From: Dietzia aurantiaca
GTDB lineage: Bacteria > Actinomycetota > Actinomycetes > Mycobacteriales > Mycobacteriaceae
Direction of reading: 5' to 3'
Assembly (NCBI RefSeq): GCF_021033825.1
Contig: NZ_JAIFXZ010000007.1
Location: forward strand, 104,419-168,418
DNA length: 64,000 bases
Below the pieces are notes generated by a model. The model worked only from the letters and a program-made list of their open reading frames with translations. It was not told where the DNA came from and did not search any database. Position 1 is the stretch's first letter, and every line of letters starts with the position of its first letter. The translations under genes and the position numbers were made by a program. Shown here in pieces: positions 24,763 through 37,095 of the stretch.

Positions 24763-25827
24763 CTACTTTCCTGTGGGGTCGCCGGCGGACGGTGCGCCGC
24801 CGACGTGATCGAGGCCGAGGTCGCCGGTGGCGTCGCTCGTGATGCGGGCGCCGCCGACCGGGCCGCTGGTGATGCGCACCTCGCGCGCGACGCCGGATTC
24901 GCTGATCTCGGCCGCCACGGCGATCGCGTGCTCGCGGTCGGCGCAGAAGAACAGGGACGTCGGCCCGGAGCCGGAGACCATTCCACCCAGGGCTCCGGCC
25001 TCCTGGCCCGCGCGCAGGGTGCGGCGTAGCGCGGGCATGATTGAGAGGGCGGCGGGCTCCATGTCGTTGACCAGGAGGGCGGCCACCGCGGCGGGGTCAT
25101 TCCCGGCCAGGGCCTGCACGAGCTGCTCGGTGCCGCCCGCCCGGGGCAGGGCGCGGCCGTCACCCTGTTCCGCGGTCCCCCGCTCGGCGCGGAGCCGGTC
25201 GAGTTCGCCGAACACCAGCGGGGTGGACAGCCCGCCGGCGGCCAGTGCCACGACGACGTGTTGCTCGCCGCGGGCGTGCAGCAGCGTCGCGAGCTCCTCG
25301 CCCCGGCCGGTGCCGAGCGCTGTTCCGCCGCGGATGCAGAACGGGACGTCACTGCCGAGACGGGCCCCGCGCTGCTCCAGTTCCGCCCGGCTCAGTCCCA
25401 GACCGAGCAGCCGGTCGGTGGCCACCAGGGCGGCCGCCGCGTCCGCGCTGCCGCCGGCCATTCCGCCGGCCACGGGGATGCCCTTGCGAATTCGGATGGC
25501 GATCCGGGCATCCGAACCCGCCTCCTCACGGAGCAGGTCGACCGCCCCGGCCGCGAGATTGGTCCGGTCCGTGGGCACCTGGTCGGCCCCGGGCCCCGAC
25601 ACGGTGATGGCGACGTCGTCGTCGGAACCGGCGATGTCGTCGTCGGGTCCGGCGGCCTCGATCGCGACCGTGACCTCCTCCCACAGATCCACGGCCCGGT
25701 ACACGGTGACCAGCTCGTGGAAGCCGTCCGCGCGCACGTCTCCCACGGCCAGGTGGAGGTTGATCTTGGCCGGCGCGACGGCCGTCACGGCACGCGGGCC
25801 GGTGGGGGTGGAGACCTCGCGGAGCAT
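24763..25827 (-). CDS. ispE: 4-diphosphocytidyl-2-C-methyl-D-erythritol kinase
   Basis: 354 aa GHMP kinase of the MEP isoprenoid pathway. Motifs: substrate loop near VAPAKINLHLAVG, ATP loop PVAGGMAGGSADAAAAL, and C-terminal GGMVSGSGPTSLFF. I prefer ATG 25827 over ATG 25833 because an AGG lies nine bases upstream of it, although neither has a strong site. Normally ksgA is the direct upstream neighbour; here a divergent YeiH/LysR pair has come between. ABC-F follows two bases after the stop. Confidence 0.93.
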   Translation of the reverse strand: MLREVSTPTGPRAVTAVAPAKINLHLAVGDVRADGFHELVTVYRAVDLWEEVTVAIEAAGPDDDIAGSDDDVAITVSGPGADQVPTDRTNLAAGAVDLLREEAGSDARIAIRIRKGIPVAGGMAGGSADAAAALVATDRLLGLGLSRAELEQRGARLGSDVPFCIRGGTALGTGRGEELATLLHARGEQHVVVALAAGGLSTPLVFGELDRLRAERGTAEQGDGRALPRAGGTEQLVQALAGNDPAAVAALLVNDMEPAALSIMPALRRTLRAGQEAGALGGMVSGSGPTSLFFCADREHAIAVAAEISESGVAREVRITSGPVGGARITSDATGDLGLDHVGGAPSAGDPTGK

Positions 25828-25864
25828 GCCCATCAGCCTACGTCGCCCACCGCAGAACCGACGG

Positions 25865-26869
25865 TCAGGCCGCGACCCCGGCCACCCGCACCCCGACCAA
25901 CGCGATCCCGGCAACCCAGACGGTGGACGCCGCGGCCAGGACGAACGGCCGCGCGCCGACCTCGCGGAGGGTGGCCACCCGCACACCCGTGCCGAGGGCG
26001 AACATCGCGGCGGTGAGCAGGACCGTCTGCGCCACCCCGGCCCCGTCGAGCACCGCCGGCGCGAGCAGCCCCGACGACCGCAGGAGCACGCAGGCGAGGA
26101 ACGCCACGATGAACAACGGCACGAGCGGGGGCCGACGGAGGCCCGGGACCGAGGCGGACCGCCGGCGCGCCTGCAGCCCCAGCACCGTCACGACCGGGGC
26201 CAGCAGGAGGACGCGCGCGAGTTTGACCGTCACCGCCACCGCGAGTGCCGATCCCCCGATCGCCCCGCCCGCCGCGACCACCTGGGCCACCTCGTGGATC
26301 GACCCCCCGGCCCACGCGCCGGCCGCGGTCTCGGGCATCCCCAGCGCCGCGGCGGCGAGCGGCACGGCGGGGATCATGAGGGTGCCGAACACCACCACGA
26401 GCGCCACGGCCGTGGCCACCTCCTCCTCACGGGCGTCCACCACCCCGTCGACGGCCGCCACGGCCGCCGCCCCGCAGACCGAGAACCCGCAGGCGATGAG
26501 CACCCGCTGCGTCCATCCCAGGCCGAGGTATGCGCCGACGAGCATCGTCCCCGCGATGCCGAGGATCACCACCGACACCACGACGACCAGGACCGGCCAC
26601 CCCAGCCCGAGGATGTCGCCGAGCGCCACCTGCAGCCCGAGGACGGCGATTCCGGCGCGGAGAAAGGTGGTCGACGCCACCGCCAGGCCCGGGCGACACC
26701 CCGGGGTCACGCGCCCGAGGTTCACCAGGACGGCCCCGAGCAGAATCGCCACGAGCAGCGGGCTCACGGCGGGAAGCAGCCGCCCCAGCGCGAGCGCGAG
26801 GATGGTGCCGAGGCCGCACAGCGCGAGACCCGGCAGGACTGGTCGGGTCGCGGTTCTCAGGGAGGTCAT
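25865..26869 (-). CDS. YeiH family putative sulfate exporter
   Basis: 334 aa, about ten membrane helices, with the family features LLGAVLVNLGR, FLRAGIAVLGLQVAL, CGFSVCGAAAVAA and AWAGGSIHEVAQVVAAG. YeiH-type permeases are annotated as sulfate exporters, and some are linked to sulfonate or taurine degradation under a LysR regulator, the arrangement seen here. ATG 26869 has only a weak ribosome site. The gene ends 38 bases before the ispE start on the same strand, so read-through could affect ispE. Confidence 0.87.
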   Translation of the reverse strand: MTSLRTATRPVLPGLALCGLGTILALALGRLLPAVSPLLVAILLGAVLVNLGRVTPGCRPGLAVASTTFLRAGIAVLGLQVALGDILGLGWPVLVVVVSVVILGIAGTMLVGAYLGLGWTQRVLIACGFSVCGAAAVAAVDGVVDAREEEVATAVALVVVFGTLMIPAVPLAAAALGMPETAAGAWAGGSIHEVAQVVAAGGAIGGSALAVAVTVKLARVLLLAPVVTVLGLQARRRSASVPGLRRPPLVPLFIVAFLACVLLRSSGLLAPAVLDGAGVAQTVLLTAAMFALGTGVRVATLREVGARPFVLAAASTVWVAGIALVGVRVAGVAA

Positions 26870-26926
26870 GGCGTCCAGTCTCGGCCGGGCGGAGGTCTCC
26901 CGGTAGCCACGGAATCGGCATCGAGA

Positions 26927-26965
26927 CATATAGTTCTGATATGCCAGCGGTGGGAGGCATATGAT
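26927..26965 (+). promoter_or_regulatory. LysR box and -10 element between yeiH and its regulator
   Basis: CATAT-AGTTCTG-ATATG (26927-26943) is a 17-base dyad with an internal T-N11-A. It ends 16 bases before a TATGAT -10 (26960-26965), which lies six bases from the LysR ATG at 26972. The dyad therefore covers the -35 position of the LysR gene, suggesting autorepression, and lies upstream of yeiH for activation. Confidence 0.6.
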
Positions 26966-27870
26966 CCGGAAATGACCAGATGGTGGCCGGACCTCGTGGC
27001 CCTGGAGCTGTTGACCGGTGTCGACGACCACGGCAGTCTGAGCGCCGCCGCCCGCGCCGCCGGCGTGGCCCAGCCCAACGCCAGCCGGATGATCAAGCAG
27101 CTCGAGCACCGTTTCGGGACGCCCCTGCTCGAGCGCCGCCCGTCGGGCGCGACCCTCACTCCGCACGGGAGGCTGATCACGCACTGGGCCCGGCAGGTCC
27201 TCGAGGGGGCGGCCGGGCTGCTCGACGTGGCGGAGAGTCTGAACAGCGAGCGGGCCGCCCAGCTCACGGTCAGTGCGAGCATGACCGTGGCCGAGCACCT
27301 CATGCCGCTGTGGCTGGGGGACTTCCGCGGCGAGCACGGAGAGGTGGGCCTACACGTGAACGTGCGCAACTCCGCCGTGGTGTTCGACGAGGTCTCCGGC
27401 GGGGCGTGCGATGTGGGATTCGTCGAGACACCCACCGTCCCGGCCGGCCTGCACTCCGCGACCGTCGCCCGGGACCGACTCGTCGTGGTGGTCCCGCCCG
27501 GTCATCCGTGGGTGCGGAGAAGGACGCCCCTGAGCGTGCGTGAGCTGGCCGCCACGCCGCTGGTTGTCCGCGAGCAGGGATCGGGCACCCGCGTCACGCT
27601 GGACCTGGCACTACAGGAGTACGAGCGGGCCGCGCCGCTCCTGGAGTCCGGGAGTTCCGCCGCCGTCCGGACGAGCGTCCTCGCGGGCGTGGGGCCGGCC
27701 GTCCTCAGTTCGCTGGCCGTGTCCGACCAGGTGCACTCGGGCGAGCTCCGGGTGATCGAGGTGGACGGCCTGGACCTGAACCGCCGCCTGCGGGCGGTGT
27801 GGCGGCCACCGCGCCAGCTCTCGGGGCCGGCCGCCGATCTGGTGACGATCGCGCGGAGGAACGTGCGCGG

Positions 27871-30020
<2,150 letters not shown>

Positions 30021-30042
30021 TCAGATCTCTCCTCGCGTACCG

Positions 30043-30111
30043 CGTGGACGCCCGCATCGGGCGTCCACGTTTCATCACGGTAGCGTAACGAATCTTGTCA
30101 CCGTCGGGCAA
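30043..30111 (-). promoter_or_regulatory. rpfB promoter and leader hairpin
   Basis: Reverse strand: -35 TTGCCC (30111-30106), 18-base spacer, -10 TACGCT (30087-30082), predicted 5' end near 30075. The leader of about 58 bases holds a perfect hairpin, 12-base arms 30043-30054 and 30058-30069 around a three-base loop, ending eight bases before the GAGGAG ribosome site. It could affect message stability, translation or early termination. Confidence 0.55.
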
Positions 30112-30149
30112 CGTGATACCCCTGACATGCGACGACGACGAAGGCCGTC

Positions 30150-30165
30150 GATTACTTTTCGTTAC
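30150..30165 (-). promoter_or_regulatory. Direct repeat upstream of rpfB, possible MtrA box
   Basis: On the reverse strand GTAACG-AAAA-GTAATC, two GTAA(C/T) units ten bases apart, 39-54 bases upstream of the -35. MtrA response regulators of actinobacteria bind GTAAC/GTCAC-type direct repeats, and rpf genes are known MtrA targets. Assignment by resemblance only. Confidence 0.35.
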
Positions 30166-30296
30166 AATTGCACCGCTGTTCACTCCAGTCACACCACTCA
30201 CGACGCTCCCTCCGCGGCTGGTGGGCCGGGCGGTCGCCCACGTCGGCCGGCGGTGCCGCGTCGGGCCGTCAGACCGCTTCGGCAGGCGCTGCTACG

Positions 30297-31163
30297 TCAG
30301 ACCGTCAGGCCGAAGATCCCCCGCGCAGTCTCGGCGACCTCGGCCACGAAGTCCTCGGGCGCCTGCCCCCGGACCTCGGCGATCGCACGCGCGGTGTAGC
30401 CGACCAGTCCCGGCTCGTTGCGGGCCCCGCGGAACGGCTCGGGCGCCATATAGGGGGCGTCGGTCTCCACCAGGATCTGCCCGGCGGGGGCCAGACGTGC
30501 GGCTTCGCGCAGATGCTCGTTGGCCTTGAAGGTCACGTTCCCGGTGAACGACAGCACGTAGCCGCGGTCCAGCGCCTCACGGGCGACGTCCAGGGGCGAG
30601 GAGAAGCAGTGGAGCATCACGCTCGGAACGCCCGACCCGGGTCCGGCCACCTCGGCCAGCACGCGCATGAGGTCGTCGTCGGCCTCGCGGTTGTGGATCA
30701 TCAGGCACTTGCCCAGCTCGGCGGCGAGACCGGCGTGCCAGCGCAGCGACTCCTCCTGCTCCGCCGGGTCGGCGCAACCGTCCATCGTCCCCACCCAGTA
30801 GTGGTCCAGGCCGGTCTCCCCCACCGCCACCACGCGCGGGTGGGCGGCGAGCTCGGCCAGCCGGGCCCGCGCGGCCGGGCCGGTCTCGGGGTCGGTGACC
30901 TCGCGGGCACGGGTCGGGTGCACCGCCACGGCCGCGTACACCCGCTCGTCGGCCTCGGCGGCGGCCACCACGGCCTCCGACTCGGCCAGGTCGTCGCCGA
31001 CGGTCACGAGCGCGGCCACGCCGGCCAGAGCCGCACGGTCGGCGGCGGCGCGGACCTCGTCGGCGGTGCGGTGCCCGCACGAGTACAGGTGCGTGTGGGC
31101 GTCGACGAGTCCGGGCAGCGGCTCGGGCAGGACGGGGGTCGGGCGGGGCTTGCGCTTTCCCAT
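30297..31163 (-). CDS. TatD family metal-dependent hydrolase
   Basis: 288 aa TIM-barrel hydrolase. Metal ligands are visible in order: HxH in VDAHTHL, Glu in VGETGLDHY, His in MIHNRE, His in MLHCFSS, Asp in VETDAPYMAP. TatD proteins are 3'-5' exonucleases or D-aminoacyl-tRNA-type hydrolases acting in the cytosol. ATG 31163 follows the metG stop by eight bases, with CGGAG close to the start, so it is co-transcribed with metG. Confidence 0.9.
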   Translation of the reverse strand: MGKRKPRPTPVLPEPLPGLVDAHTHLYSCGHRTADEVRAAADRAALAGVAALVTVGDDLAESEAVVAAAEADERVYAAVAVHPTRAREVTDPETGPAARARLAELAAHPRVVAVGETGLDHYWVGTMDGCADPAEQEESLRWHAGLAAELGKCLMIHNREADDDLMRVLAEVAGPGSGVPSVMLHCFSSPLDVAREALDRGYVLSFTGNVTFKANEHLREAARLAPAGQILVETDAPYMAPEPFRGARNEPGLVGYTARAIAEVRGQAPEDFVAEVAETARGIFGLTV

Positions 31164-31171
31164 ACTCCGGG

Positions 31172-33010
31172 TCAGTCCTCGCGCTGGATCGGGGCCCACT
31201 CGGGGCCGGTCTCGGCCAGCTCCGGCTCGACCTTGGCGAACAACGGGGTGGGCTTGGCCAGCGGGGTGCCGGGCACGATCTCGCTGCGGGCCCACCGGGC
31301 CTTCTCGGAGGCGTAGTCGCCCATGATCACCGGGTACTGGTGGCCGGGCTCGGGCACACCCGAACCCACCACCTCGACGGGCATGTCGTCGGTGACCTCG
31401 TGGACCTGCGGTGCGGCCGCCCAGATTCCCTCGCCACCGATCGCACCGTGGATCCGCTGGGCGGCTGACGGCATGAACGGGGTGAGCAACGTGTTGGCGT
31501 CGGAGACGACCTGCAGCGCGGTGTGCAGGACGGTGCCCAGTCGCTCACGCTGGTCGGGCTCCTTGGCCAGCTTCCACGGCTCGGTGGCCGCGATGTACCG
31601 GTTGGCGGCGCCGACGATGCGCATCGCCTCGGTCACACCGGCCTTGAAGCGTGACTGGTCGAGGTGGCCGCCGACGGTGTCGAACGCGGAGCGGGCCTCA
31701 CGCAGCAACTCGGCGTCCACGTCGGTCAGCGTGCCCGGTCGCGGGATCTCGCCGAAGTTCTTGTGCGCCATCGACACGGTGCGGTTGACGAGGTTGCCCC
31801 AGCCGCCCACCAGCTCGGCGTTGGTACGGCGCACGTACTCGTCCCAGGTGAAGTCGGTGTCCTGATTTTCCGGCCCGGCCACGGCGATGAAGTAACGCAG
31901 GGCGTCGGGACCGAACTCGGCCAGGAAGTCGCGGACGTAGATCACCACACCGCGCGACGAGGAGAACTTGGAGCCCGACATTGTGAGGAACTCAGATGAG
32001 ACCACCTCGGTGGGCAGGTTGAGCGCGCCCAGCGGGCCGGGCTCGCCACCCTCGGCCCCCCGGCCGTCGTAGCCCAGCAGCTCGGCCGGCCAGATCTGCG
32101 AGTGGAAGGTGATGTTGTCCTTGCCCATGAAGTAGTGGGAGACCGCGTCCGGGTCCGTCCACCATCGGCGCCACGCCTCCGGCTCACCGGAGCGCCACGC
32201 CCACTCGATCGACGCCGACAGGTAGCCCACCACGGCGTCGAACCAGACGTAGAGCTTCTTGTCACCGCGGTCCTGCCAGCCCTCGACCGGGATCGGGATG
32301 CCCCAGTCGATGTCGCGGCTCATAGCCCGCGGGCGCAGGTCCTCGAGCAGGTTGAGCGAGAACTTCAGGACGTTGGGCCGCCAGTCCTTGCGCCCTTTGA
32401 GCCAGTCCCCCAGCGCGTCGGCCAGAGCGGGCAGGTCGAGGAACCAGTGCTCGGTCTCGATGAACATCGGCGTCTCGCCGTTGATCTTCGAGACCGGGTT
32501 CTTCAGGTCGATCGGGTCGAGCTGGTTACCGCAGTTGTCGCACTGGTCGCCGCGCGCACCGTCGTAGCCACAGATCGGGCAGGTGCCCTCGATGTAGCGG
32601 TCCGGCAGGGTACGGCCCGTCGACGGGCTCACCGCGCCCGTGGTGGTCTTGGCCACCATGTACCCGTTGCGGTGCAGACCCTTGAACAACTCCTGCACCA
32701 CGGCGTAGTGGTTTCGCGTGGTGGTGCGGGTGAACAGGTCGTAGCTCAGGCCCAGCCCGGCCAGGTCGTCGACGATCACCCGGTTGTACCGGTCGGCCAA
32801 CGCCTGCACCGGCACCCCCTCCTTCTCCGCCTGGACGAGGAGGGGGGTGCCGTGCTCGTCGGTGCCCGAGACCATGAGCACGTCGTTGCCGGCCATGCGC
32901 TGGTACCTGGAGAAGACGTCCGACGGTACGCCGAACCCCGAGACGTGTCCGATGTGCCGGGGGCCGTTCGCGTACGGCCATGCGACCGCGGTGAGGACTG
33001 TCTTCGCCAT
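31172..33010 (-). CDS. metG: Methionyl-tRNA synthetase
   Basis: 612 aa class I synthetase. The HIGH motif reads [13 protein letters not shown] reads GSKFSSSRG, and the zinc knuckle is [17 protein letters not shown]. This is the class of MetRS without the C-terminal EMAP dimerisation domain, though the C-terminal tail (residues 520-612) is longer than the minimum. It charges tRNA-Met in the cytosol. It starts nine bases after the betT stop on the same strand. Confidence 0.95.
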   Translation of the reverse strand: MAKTVLTAVAWPYANGPRHIGHVSGFGVPSDVFSRYQRMAGNDVLMVSGTDEHGTPLLVQAEKEGVPVQALADRYNRVIVDDLAGLGLSYDLFTRTTTRNHYAVVQELFKGLHRNGYMVAKTTTGAVSPSTGRTLPDRYIEGTCPICGYDGARGDQCDNCGNQLDPIDLKNPVSKINGETPMFIETEHWFLDLPALADALGDWLKGRKDWRPNVLKFSLNLLEDLRPRAMSRDIDWGIPIPVEGWQDRGDKKLYVWFDAVVGYLSASIEWAWRSGEPEAWRRWWTDPDAVSHYFMGKDNITFHSQIWPAELLGYDGRGAEGGEPGPLGALNLPTEVVSSEFLTMSGSKFSSSRGVVIYVRDFLAEFGPDALRYFIAVAGPENQDTDFTWDEYVRRTNAELVGGWGNLVNRTVSMAHKNFGEIPRPGTLTDVDAELLREARSAFDTVGGHLDQSRFKAGVTEAMRIVGAANRYIAATEPWKLAKEPDQRERLGTVLHTALQVVSDANTLLTPFMPSAAQRIHGAIGGEGIWAAAPQVHEVTDDMPVEVVGSGVPEPGHQYPVIMGDYASEKARWARSEIVPGTPLAKPTPLFAKVEPELAETGPEWAPIQRED

Positions 33011-33019
33011 GGCTACAGC

Positions 33020-34693
33020 CTAGGTGGTCGGATCCTCCTCCTTCGAGGAGGTGGTACCCCCGTGCGCGGCGGCCTCCCGCGCCGCGATGATCTCGTCCTG
33101 CTGCTTCTTCGGCATCGCGTAGATCTTCTCGGTGATGAACGGGTCCGACTGCAGACCTCTGAGCATGGACACGCACATGAACGCCAGGACCACCACGAAC
33201 GGCGACGCCGCGATGATCGTGAGGTTCTGCAGACTGTCCAGCGCCAGAGAGGGCTCGCCCTCGCTCAGGCCCGGCAGCAGCATCAGGACCGCCACACCCG
33301 CCGTGAGGACGCCCCACAGCACCACGACCCCGCGCTTGGGCTCCTCGGCACCGAACTCCGACATCGACGCCATGATGATGGACGCCGAGTCCGCGCCGGT
33401 GATGAAGAAGATGGCCACCAGCGCCATGGCCAGGAACGACAGCAGCCCGGTGAGCGGCAGGTGCTCGAACAGCGAGAACAGCTGGACGGTCGCGTCACCG
33501 TCGCCGTAGATGCTCTCCCCCTTGAGCTCCAGGTCCAGCGCGGCGCCGCCGAGGACCGAGAACCACACGATGCTCAGCGCGCTGGGCACGACCAGCACGC
33601 CCACCACGAACTCGCGGATCGTGCGGCCGCGCGAGATGCGGGCCAGGAACATGCCCACGAAGGGCGACCAGGAGATCCACCACGCCCAGTAGAAGACCGT
33701 CCAGCCCGACAGCCACGGGCCGGCGGTGCCGTTGTCACTCGCGCCGGTGCGCGCGGACATGGCGAAGAAGGTGTCGATGTACGCGCCGATCGAGGTGGGG
33801 ATCAGGTCGAGCATGAACACGGCCGCGCCGGAGAAGACCAGCACGAAGATCACCATCAGGATCGCGAGGATCATGTTGATGTTCGACAGCAGCTGGATGC
33901 CGCGCTCGATGCCACTGACCGCCGAGGCGACGAAGCACAGGCCCAACACGACGATGATGCCGATGACCACCGCGATGCTCTCGCCGGTGATGCTTCCGGT
34001 CTGCTGCAGTCCGGCCTGGATCTGCAGCGCGCCGAGGCCGAGCGAGGCCGCCGTACCGAAAACGGTCGCGAAGATCGCCAGGACGTCGAGGACCTTGCCC
34101 TGCCAGCCGTCCGCGCGGCGCTGACCGATCAGCGGGGCGAACGCGCTGGAGATGAGATGTCGCCCGCCGTAGCGGTAGGCGGTCAGCGCCAGCGAGAGCC
34201 CGACCACCGCGTAGACGGCCCAGGCGTGGGCGGTCCAGTGGAAGGTCGTGGTGGCCATCGCGGTGGTCACGCCGCCGTTGGTTCCCGGCGGATCCTCGAC
34301 GAAATGCGCCAGCGGCTCGCTCACGCCGTAGAACATCAGGCCGATGCCCATGCCGGCGGCGAACATCATGGAGATCCAACTGGTGGTGCGGAAGGTCGGC
34401 TTCTCGCCGTCCCCGCCGAGCCGCACGTTGCCGTACTTGCTGAACGCCAGCCACAGGACGAACGCGACGAAGGAGGTCGCCGCGAGGACGTACACCCAGC
34501 CGACGCTGTCCACGGTCCAGTCGAAGGCCGCCGTCGCCGCCGTCTGGAACGAGTCGGTGAACACCAGCCCCCAGACGAGGACCGCGCCGATCAGGATGAG
34601 CGCAGGGATGAACACACCCATGCTGATCCCGCTGGTCGGTGATCCACCCTTGGCAGGTGGAGACTTTGGGACTTTCTCTTCATTGATGGTCAC
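33020..34693 (-). CDS. BCCT family glycine betaine/choline transporter
   Basis: 557 aa from GTG 34693. Twelve membrane helices, and the family signatures MFAAGMGIGLMFYGVSEPL and WAWWISWSPFVGMFLARISR with its tryptophan-rich substrate site. It imports betaine-type osmolytes with sodium or protons. Charged N- and C-terminal tails (Lys/Pro-rich start, Glu/Asp/Ser/Thr end) may sense osmolarity as in BetP. Divergent from pabB with 78 bases between, and followed closely by metG. Confidence 0.9.
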   Translation of the reverse strand: MTINEEKVPKSPPAKGGSPTSGISMGVFIPALILIGAVLVWGLVFTDSFQTAATAAFDWTVDSVGWVYVLAATSFVAFVLWLAFSKYGNVRLGGDGEKPTFRTTSWISMMFAAGMGIGLMFYGVSEPLAHFVEDPPGTNGGVTTAMATTTFHWTAHAWAVYAVVGLSLALTAYRYGGRHLISSAFAPLIGQRRADGWQGKVLDVLAIFATVFGTAASLGLGALQIQAGLQQTGSITGESIAVVIGIIVVLGLCFVASAVSGIERGIQLLSNINMILAILMVIFVLVFSGAAVFMLDLIPTSIGAYIDTFFAMSARTGASDNGTAGPWLSGWTVFYWAWWISWSPFVGMFLARISRGRTIREFVVGVLVVPSALSIVWFSVLGGAALDLELKGESIYGDGDATVQLFSLFEHLPLTGLLSFLAMALVAIFFITGADSASIIMASMSEFGAEEPKRGVVVLWGVLTAGVAVLMLLPGLSEGEPSLALDSLQNLTIIAASPFVVVLAFMCVSMLRGLQSDPFITEKIYAMPKKQQDEIIAAREAAAHGGTTSSKEEDPTT

Positions 34694-34771
34694 AGGTCCA
34701 CTGGTAGCACGTTGGGGCCGCCAGTCGGTAAGTTTGGTCGTCTCCAGCTCGGCCCCGGTTGGACCCGGGTC

Positions 34772-36112
34772 GTGCGGATCTGCCACGTTTATACCGTGCA
34801 TACCTGGGCGGAAGTGCCGCCGGACCCGCTCCGCGTCCTCGACGCCTGCGCTCGCCGAGCCACCTACGAGGGGCTGCCCCAGCCGGCCGCGCTGCTCGGG
34901 GACTGGCTGGGCGCCGCCGCGGTGATCGCCCCGTCCGTCGAGCTGCTGCCCGTGGCACCGGAGCACGCCTTCGGTGACGGCAGCGCCAGCGCCGACGGAG
35001 ACGGCCTCGTCGTCGTCGACCCCTCGCCCTCCCCCGCACCCGCCGCGGAATCCCGCTACACGCTGGGCTTCCGTTCGTTCCCCGATGTTCCGATCGGCGC
35101 CCGCCGCCTCCTGCCCGAGGCGGTGTCCGGCCGCGCCGACGGCCTGCTCGTCCTCGGCCACGACGGGCGCTGGACCGCACGGGGTGACGCCCCCACCCCG
35201 CGCGACCTGGGGCTCGGGAGATATGACGACGACGCCGTCGCCACCGACACAGTCACCGACGCGGTCGCCGACGCCGACGCGGTCACCAACGCAGCAGCCG
35301 ACCCCGCCGCGGCCCGTCTGGACTGGGAGGCCCCGGACCGGCGGTCGCATCAGGCCGCGGTCCGGGAGTGCCTCGAGGCCATCCGGGCCGGCGAGATCTA
35401 TCAGGCCTGCCTGTCCACCCGACTCGACGGCCGGCTTCGCGGCGAGCCGCTCGCGCTGTTCAGTCGGTTGTGGCGGAAGACCCGGGCGCCGCGCGCGGCG
35501 TTCATGACCGGGCCGTGGGGCTCGGTGGTCTCGCTGTCACCGGAGACGTATCTGACGCGAAGCGGCCGCGAGGTGCGCTCCTGCCCCATCAAGGGCACCC
35601 TGCCGCGCGCGGCCGATCCCGCACTGCTTCGCGCGTCGGTCAAGGACGTGGCCGAGAACATCATGATCGTCGACCTGGTCCGCCACGACCTGGGCCGGAC
35701 CGCCGAACTCGGCTCGGTGACGGTGCCCGAACTGCTGGCAGTCCACGAGGCGCCCGGCGTGTGGCACCTCGTCTCGACCGTCGCGGCCCGGACCGGCGTT
35801 CCGCACCACGAGTTGGTCGAGACCACGTTCCCGCCCGCCTCCGTCACCGGGACGCCCAAGCTGCGGGCGCGTGGCCTCATCGCCGGGTGGGAGCCGCGGG
35901 CGCGCGGGCTGCACTGCGGGGCTGTCGGGATCGCCGGGCCCGACGAGCTCGACCTGTCCGTGGCCATCCGGACGCTGGAGATCGCGCCGGACGGGCGATG
36001 CGAGTTCGGTGTGGGCGGCGGCATCACCATCGACTCCGACCCGGACGCCGAATGGGACGAATGCGTGCACAAGGCCGCGTTCACATGGGGCGGTGGGCCG
36101 GCGCCCTGGTGA
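34772..36112 (+). CDS. pabB: Aminodeoxychorismate synthase component I-like chorismate-binding enzyme
   Basis: 446 aa from GTG 34772 (GTG 34796 also possible). The chorismate-binding domain is in the second half: AGEIYQACLSTRL, SLSPETYL, CPIKGTLPR, AENIMIVDLVRHDLGR and the C-terminal GVGGGITIDSDPDAEWDE. With PabA it converts chorismate and glutamine to 4-amino-4-deoxychorismate for folate. The N-terminal part is degenerate, with an Asp/Ala/Val/Thr-rich insert (about 150-185). The gene is in the equivalent place to pabB in Mycobacterium, between rsmI and metG. Confidence 0.85.
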   Translation: MRICHVYTVHTWAEVPPDPLRVLDACARRATYEGLPQPAALLGDWLGAAAVIAPSVELLPVAPEHAFGDGSASADGDGLVVVDPSPSPAPAAESRYTLGFRSFPDVPIGARRLLPEAVSGRADGLLVLGHDGRWTARGDAPTPRDLGLGRYDDDAVATDTVTDAVADADAVTNAAADPAAARLDWEAPDRRSHQAAVRECLEAIRAGEIYQACLSTRLDGRLRGEPLALFSRLWRKTRAPRAAFMTGPWGSVVSLSPETYLTRSGREVRSCPIKGTLPRAADPALLRASVKDVAENIMIVDLVRHDLGRTAELGSVTVPELLAVHEAPGVWHLVSTVAARTGVPHHELVETTFPPASVTGTPKLRARGLIAGWEPRARGLHCGAVGIAGPDELDLSVAIRTLEIAPDGRCEFGVGGGITIDSDPDAEWDECVHKAAFTWGGGPAPW

Positions 36113-36152
36113 CGCGGCTCGCTGAGGGGACCCCACAACGCGCGTGGGATGA

Positions 36153-37010
36153 CTAATCAGACTCCGCGCGTGCGTCGAGCACCGCCTGGTACAGGTCACG
36201 CTTTGTCAGCGACGACCCCTCCGCCACCGCCGCGCAGGCGTCCTTGAGGCGCTCACCGTCCGTGACCCGCTCCTCGACGATCTCGACCAGATCGTCGAGC
36301 GAGGCCTCGGAATCCGCCGCGTCGGCGCCCTCGAGCACCACGACGATCTCACCCAGCACCCCGTCGGCCGTGCGTTCGGCCAGCTCCGCGAGCGTTCCGC
36401 GCAGCACCTCCTCGTAGGTCTTGGTGAGCTCCCGGCACACCGCGGCACGGCGATCCGGCCCGAGCACCTCGGCGGCTTCGGCGAGGGTGTCGGCGAGACG
36501 GTGCGGCGACTCGAAGAACACGCAGGTGCGCTCCTCGGCGGCCAGGCGGGCCAGCCACGTGCGACGCCGCCCGGCGCGGCGCGGCGGGAACCCGTCGAAG
36601 CAGAAGCGATCCACGGGCAGACCGCTGAGGACGAGCGCGGTGGTCACGGCCGACGGTCCCGGCAGACACGTCACCGGCAGACCATCCTCGATACAGGCCA
36701 CCACCAGCGAATACCCCGGGTCCGAGACCGCGGGCATCCCGGCGTCGGTCACGACCGCCACCACGTCACCCGCCCAGACGCGATCGAGCAGCTGCGGCAC
36801 CCGGCCGGCCTCGTTGTGCTCGTAGAAGCTCATCACCCGGCCGCTGATGGTGACCTCCAGCGCCGCGGCCAGTGATCGCAGGCGGCGGGTGTCCTCCGCG
36901 GCCACCACGTCGGCGGTCTCGAGCAGCTGGCGGAGTCGGCCCGAGGCGTCGCCCGGGTTCCCGATGGGGGTGGCCGCCAACACGACCCGTCCGGACGTCA
37001 TGTCAGCCAC
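36153..37010 (-). CDS. rsmI: 16S rRNA (cytidine(1402)-2'-O)-methyltransferase
   Basis: 285 aa. SAM-dependent tetrapyrrole-methylase fold with AATPIGNPGDAS, the EDTRR segment, SFYEHNEAGRVP, VTDAGMPAVSDPGYSLV and LPGPSAVTTALVLSGLP, all diagnostic of RsmI. It 2'-O-methylates C1402 in the decoding centre. GTG 37010 and ATG 37001 are alternative starts. Divergent from pmt, as in mycobacteria, and convergent with pabB. Confidence 0.93.
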   Translation of the reverse strand: MADMTSGRVVLAATPIGNPGDASGRLRQLLETADVVAAEDTRRLRSLAAALEVTISGRVMSFYEHNEAGRVPQLLDRVWAGDVVAVVTDAGMPAVSDPGYSLVVACIEDGLPVTCLPGPSAVTTALVLSGLPVDRFCFDGFPPRRAGRRRTWLARLAAEERTCVFFESPHRLADTLAEAAEVLGPDRRAAVCRELTKTYEEVLRGTLAELAERTADGVLGEIVVVLEGADAADSEASLDDLVEIVEERVTDGERLKDACAAVAEGSSLTKRDLYQAVLDARAESD

Positions 37011-37095
37011 CTTATCCCCGTCATCCCGCGAGCCACGCCTTGCTGCCGCCGGGCGTCCCCCGTGCGCGACACGGACCCCCCACTATGCTCGCCCT

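Noticed and set aside
32102..34642. 846-residue open frame opposite metG and betT
   Set aside because: Arg/Asp/His-rich composition without motifs; it is a shadow of two well-supported genes.
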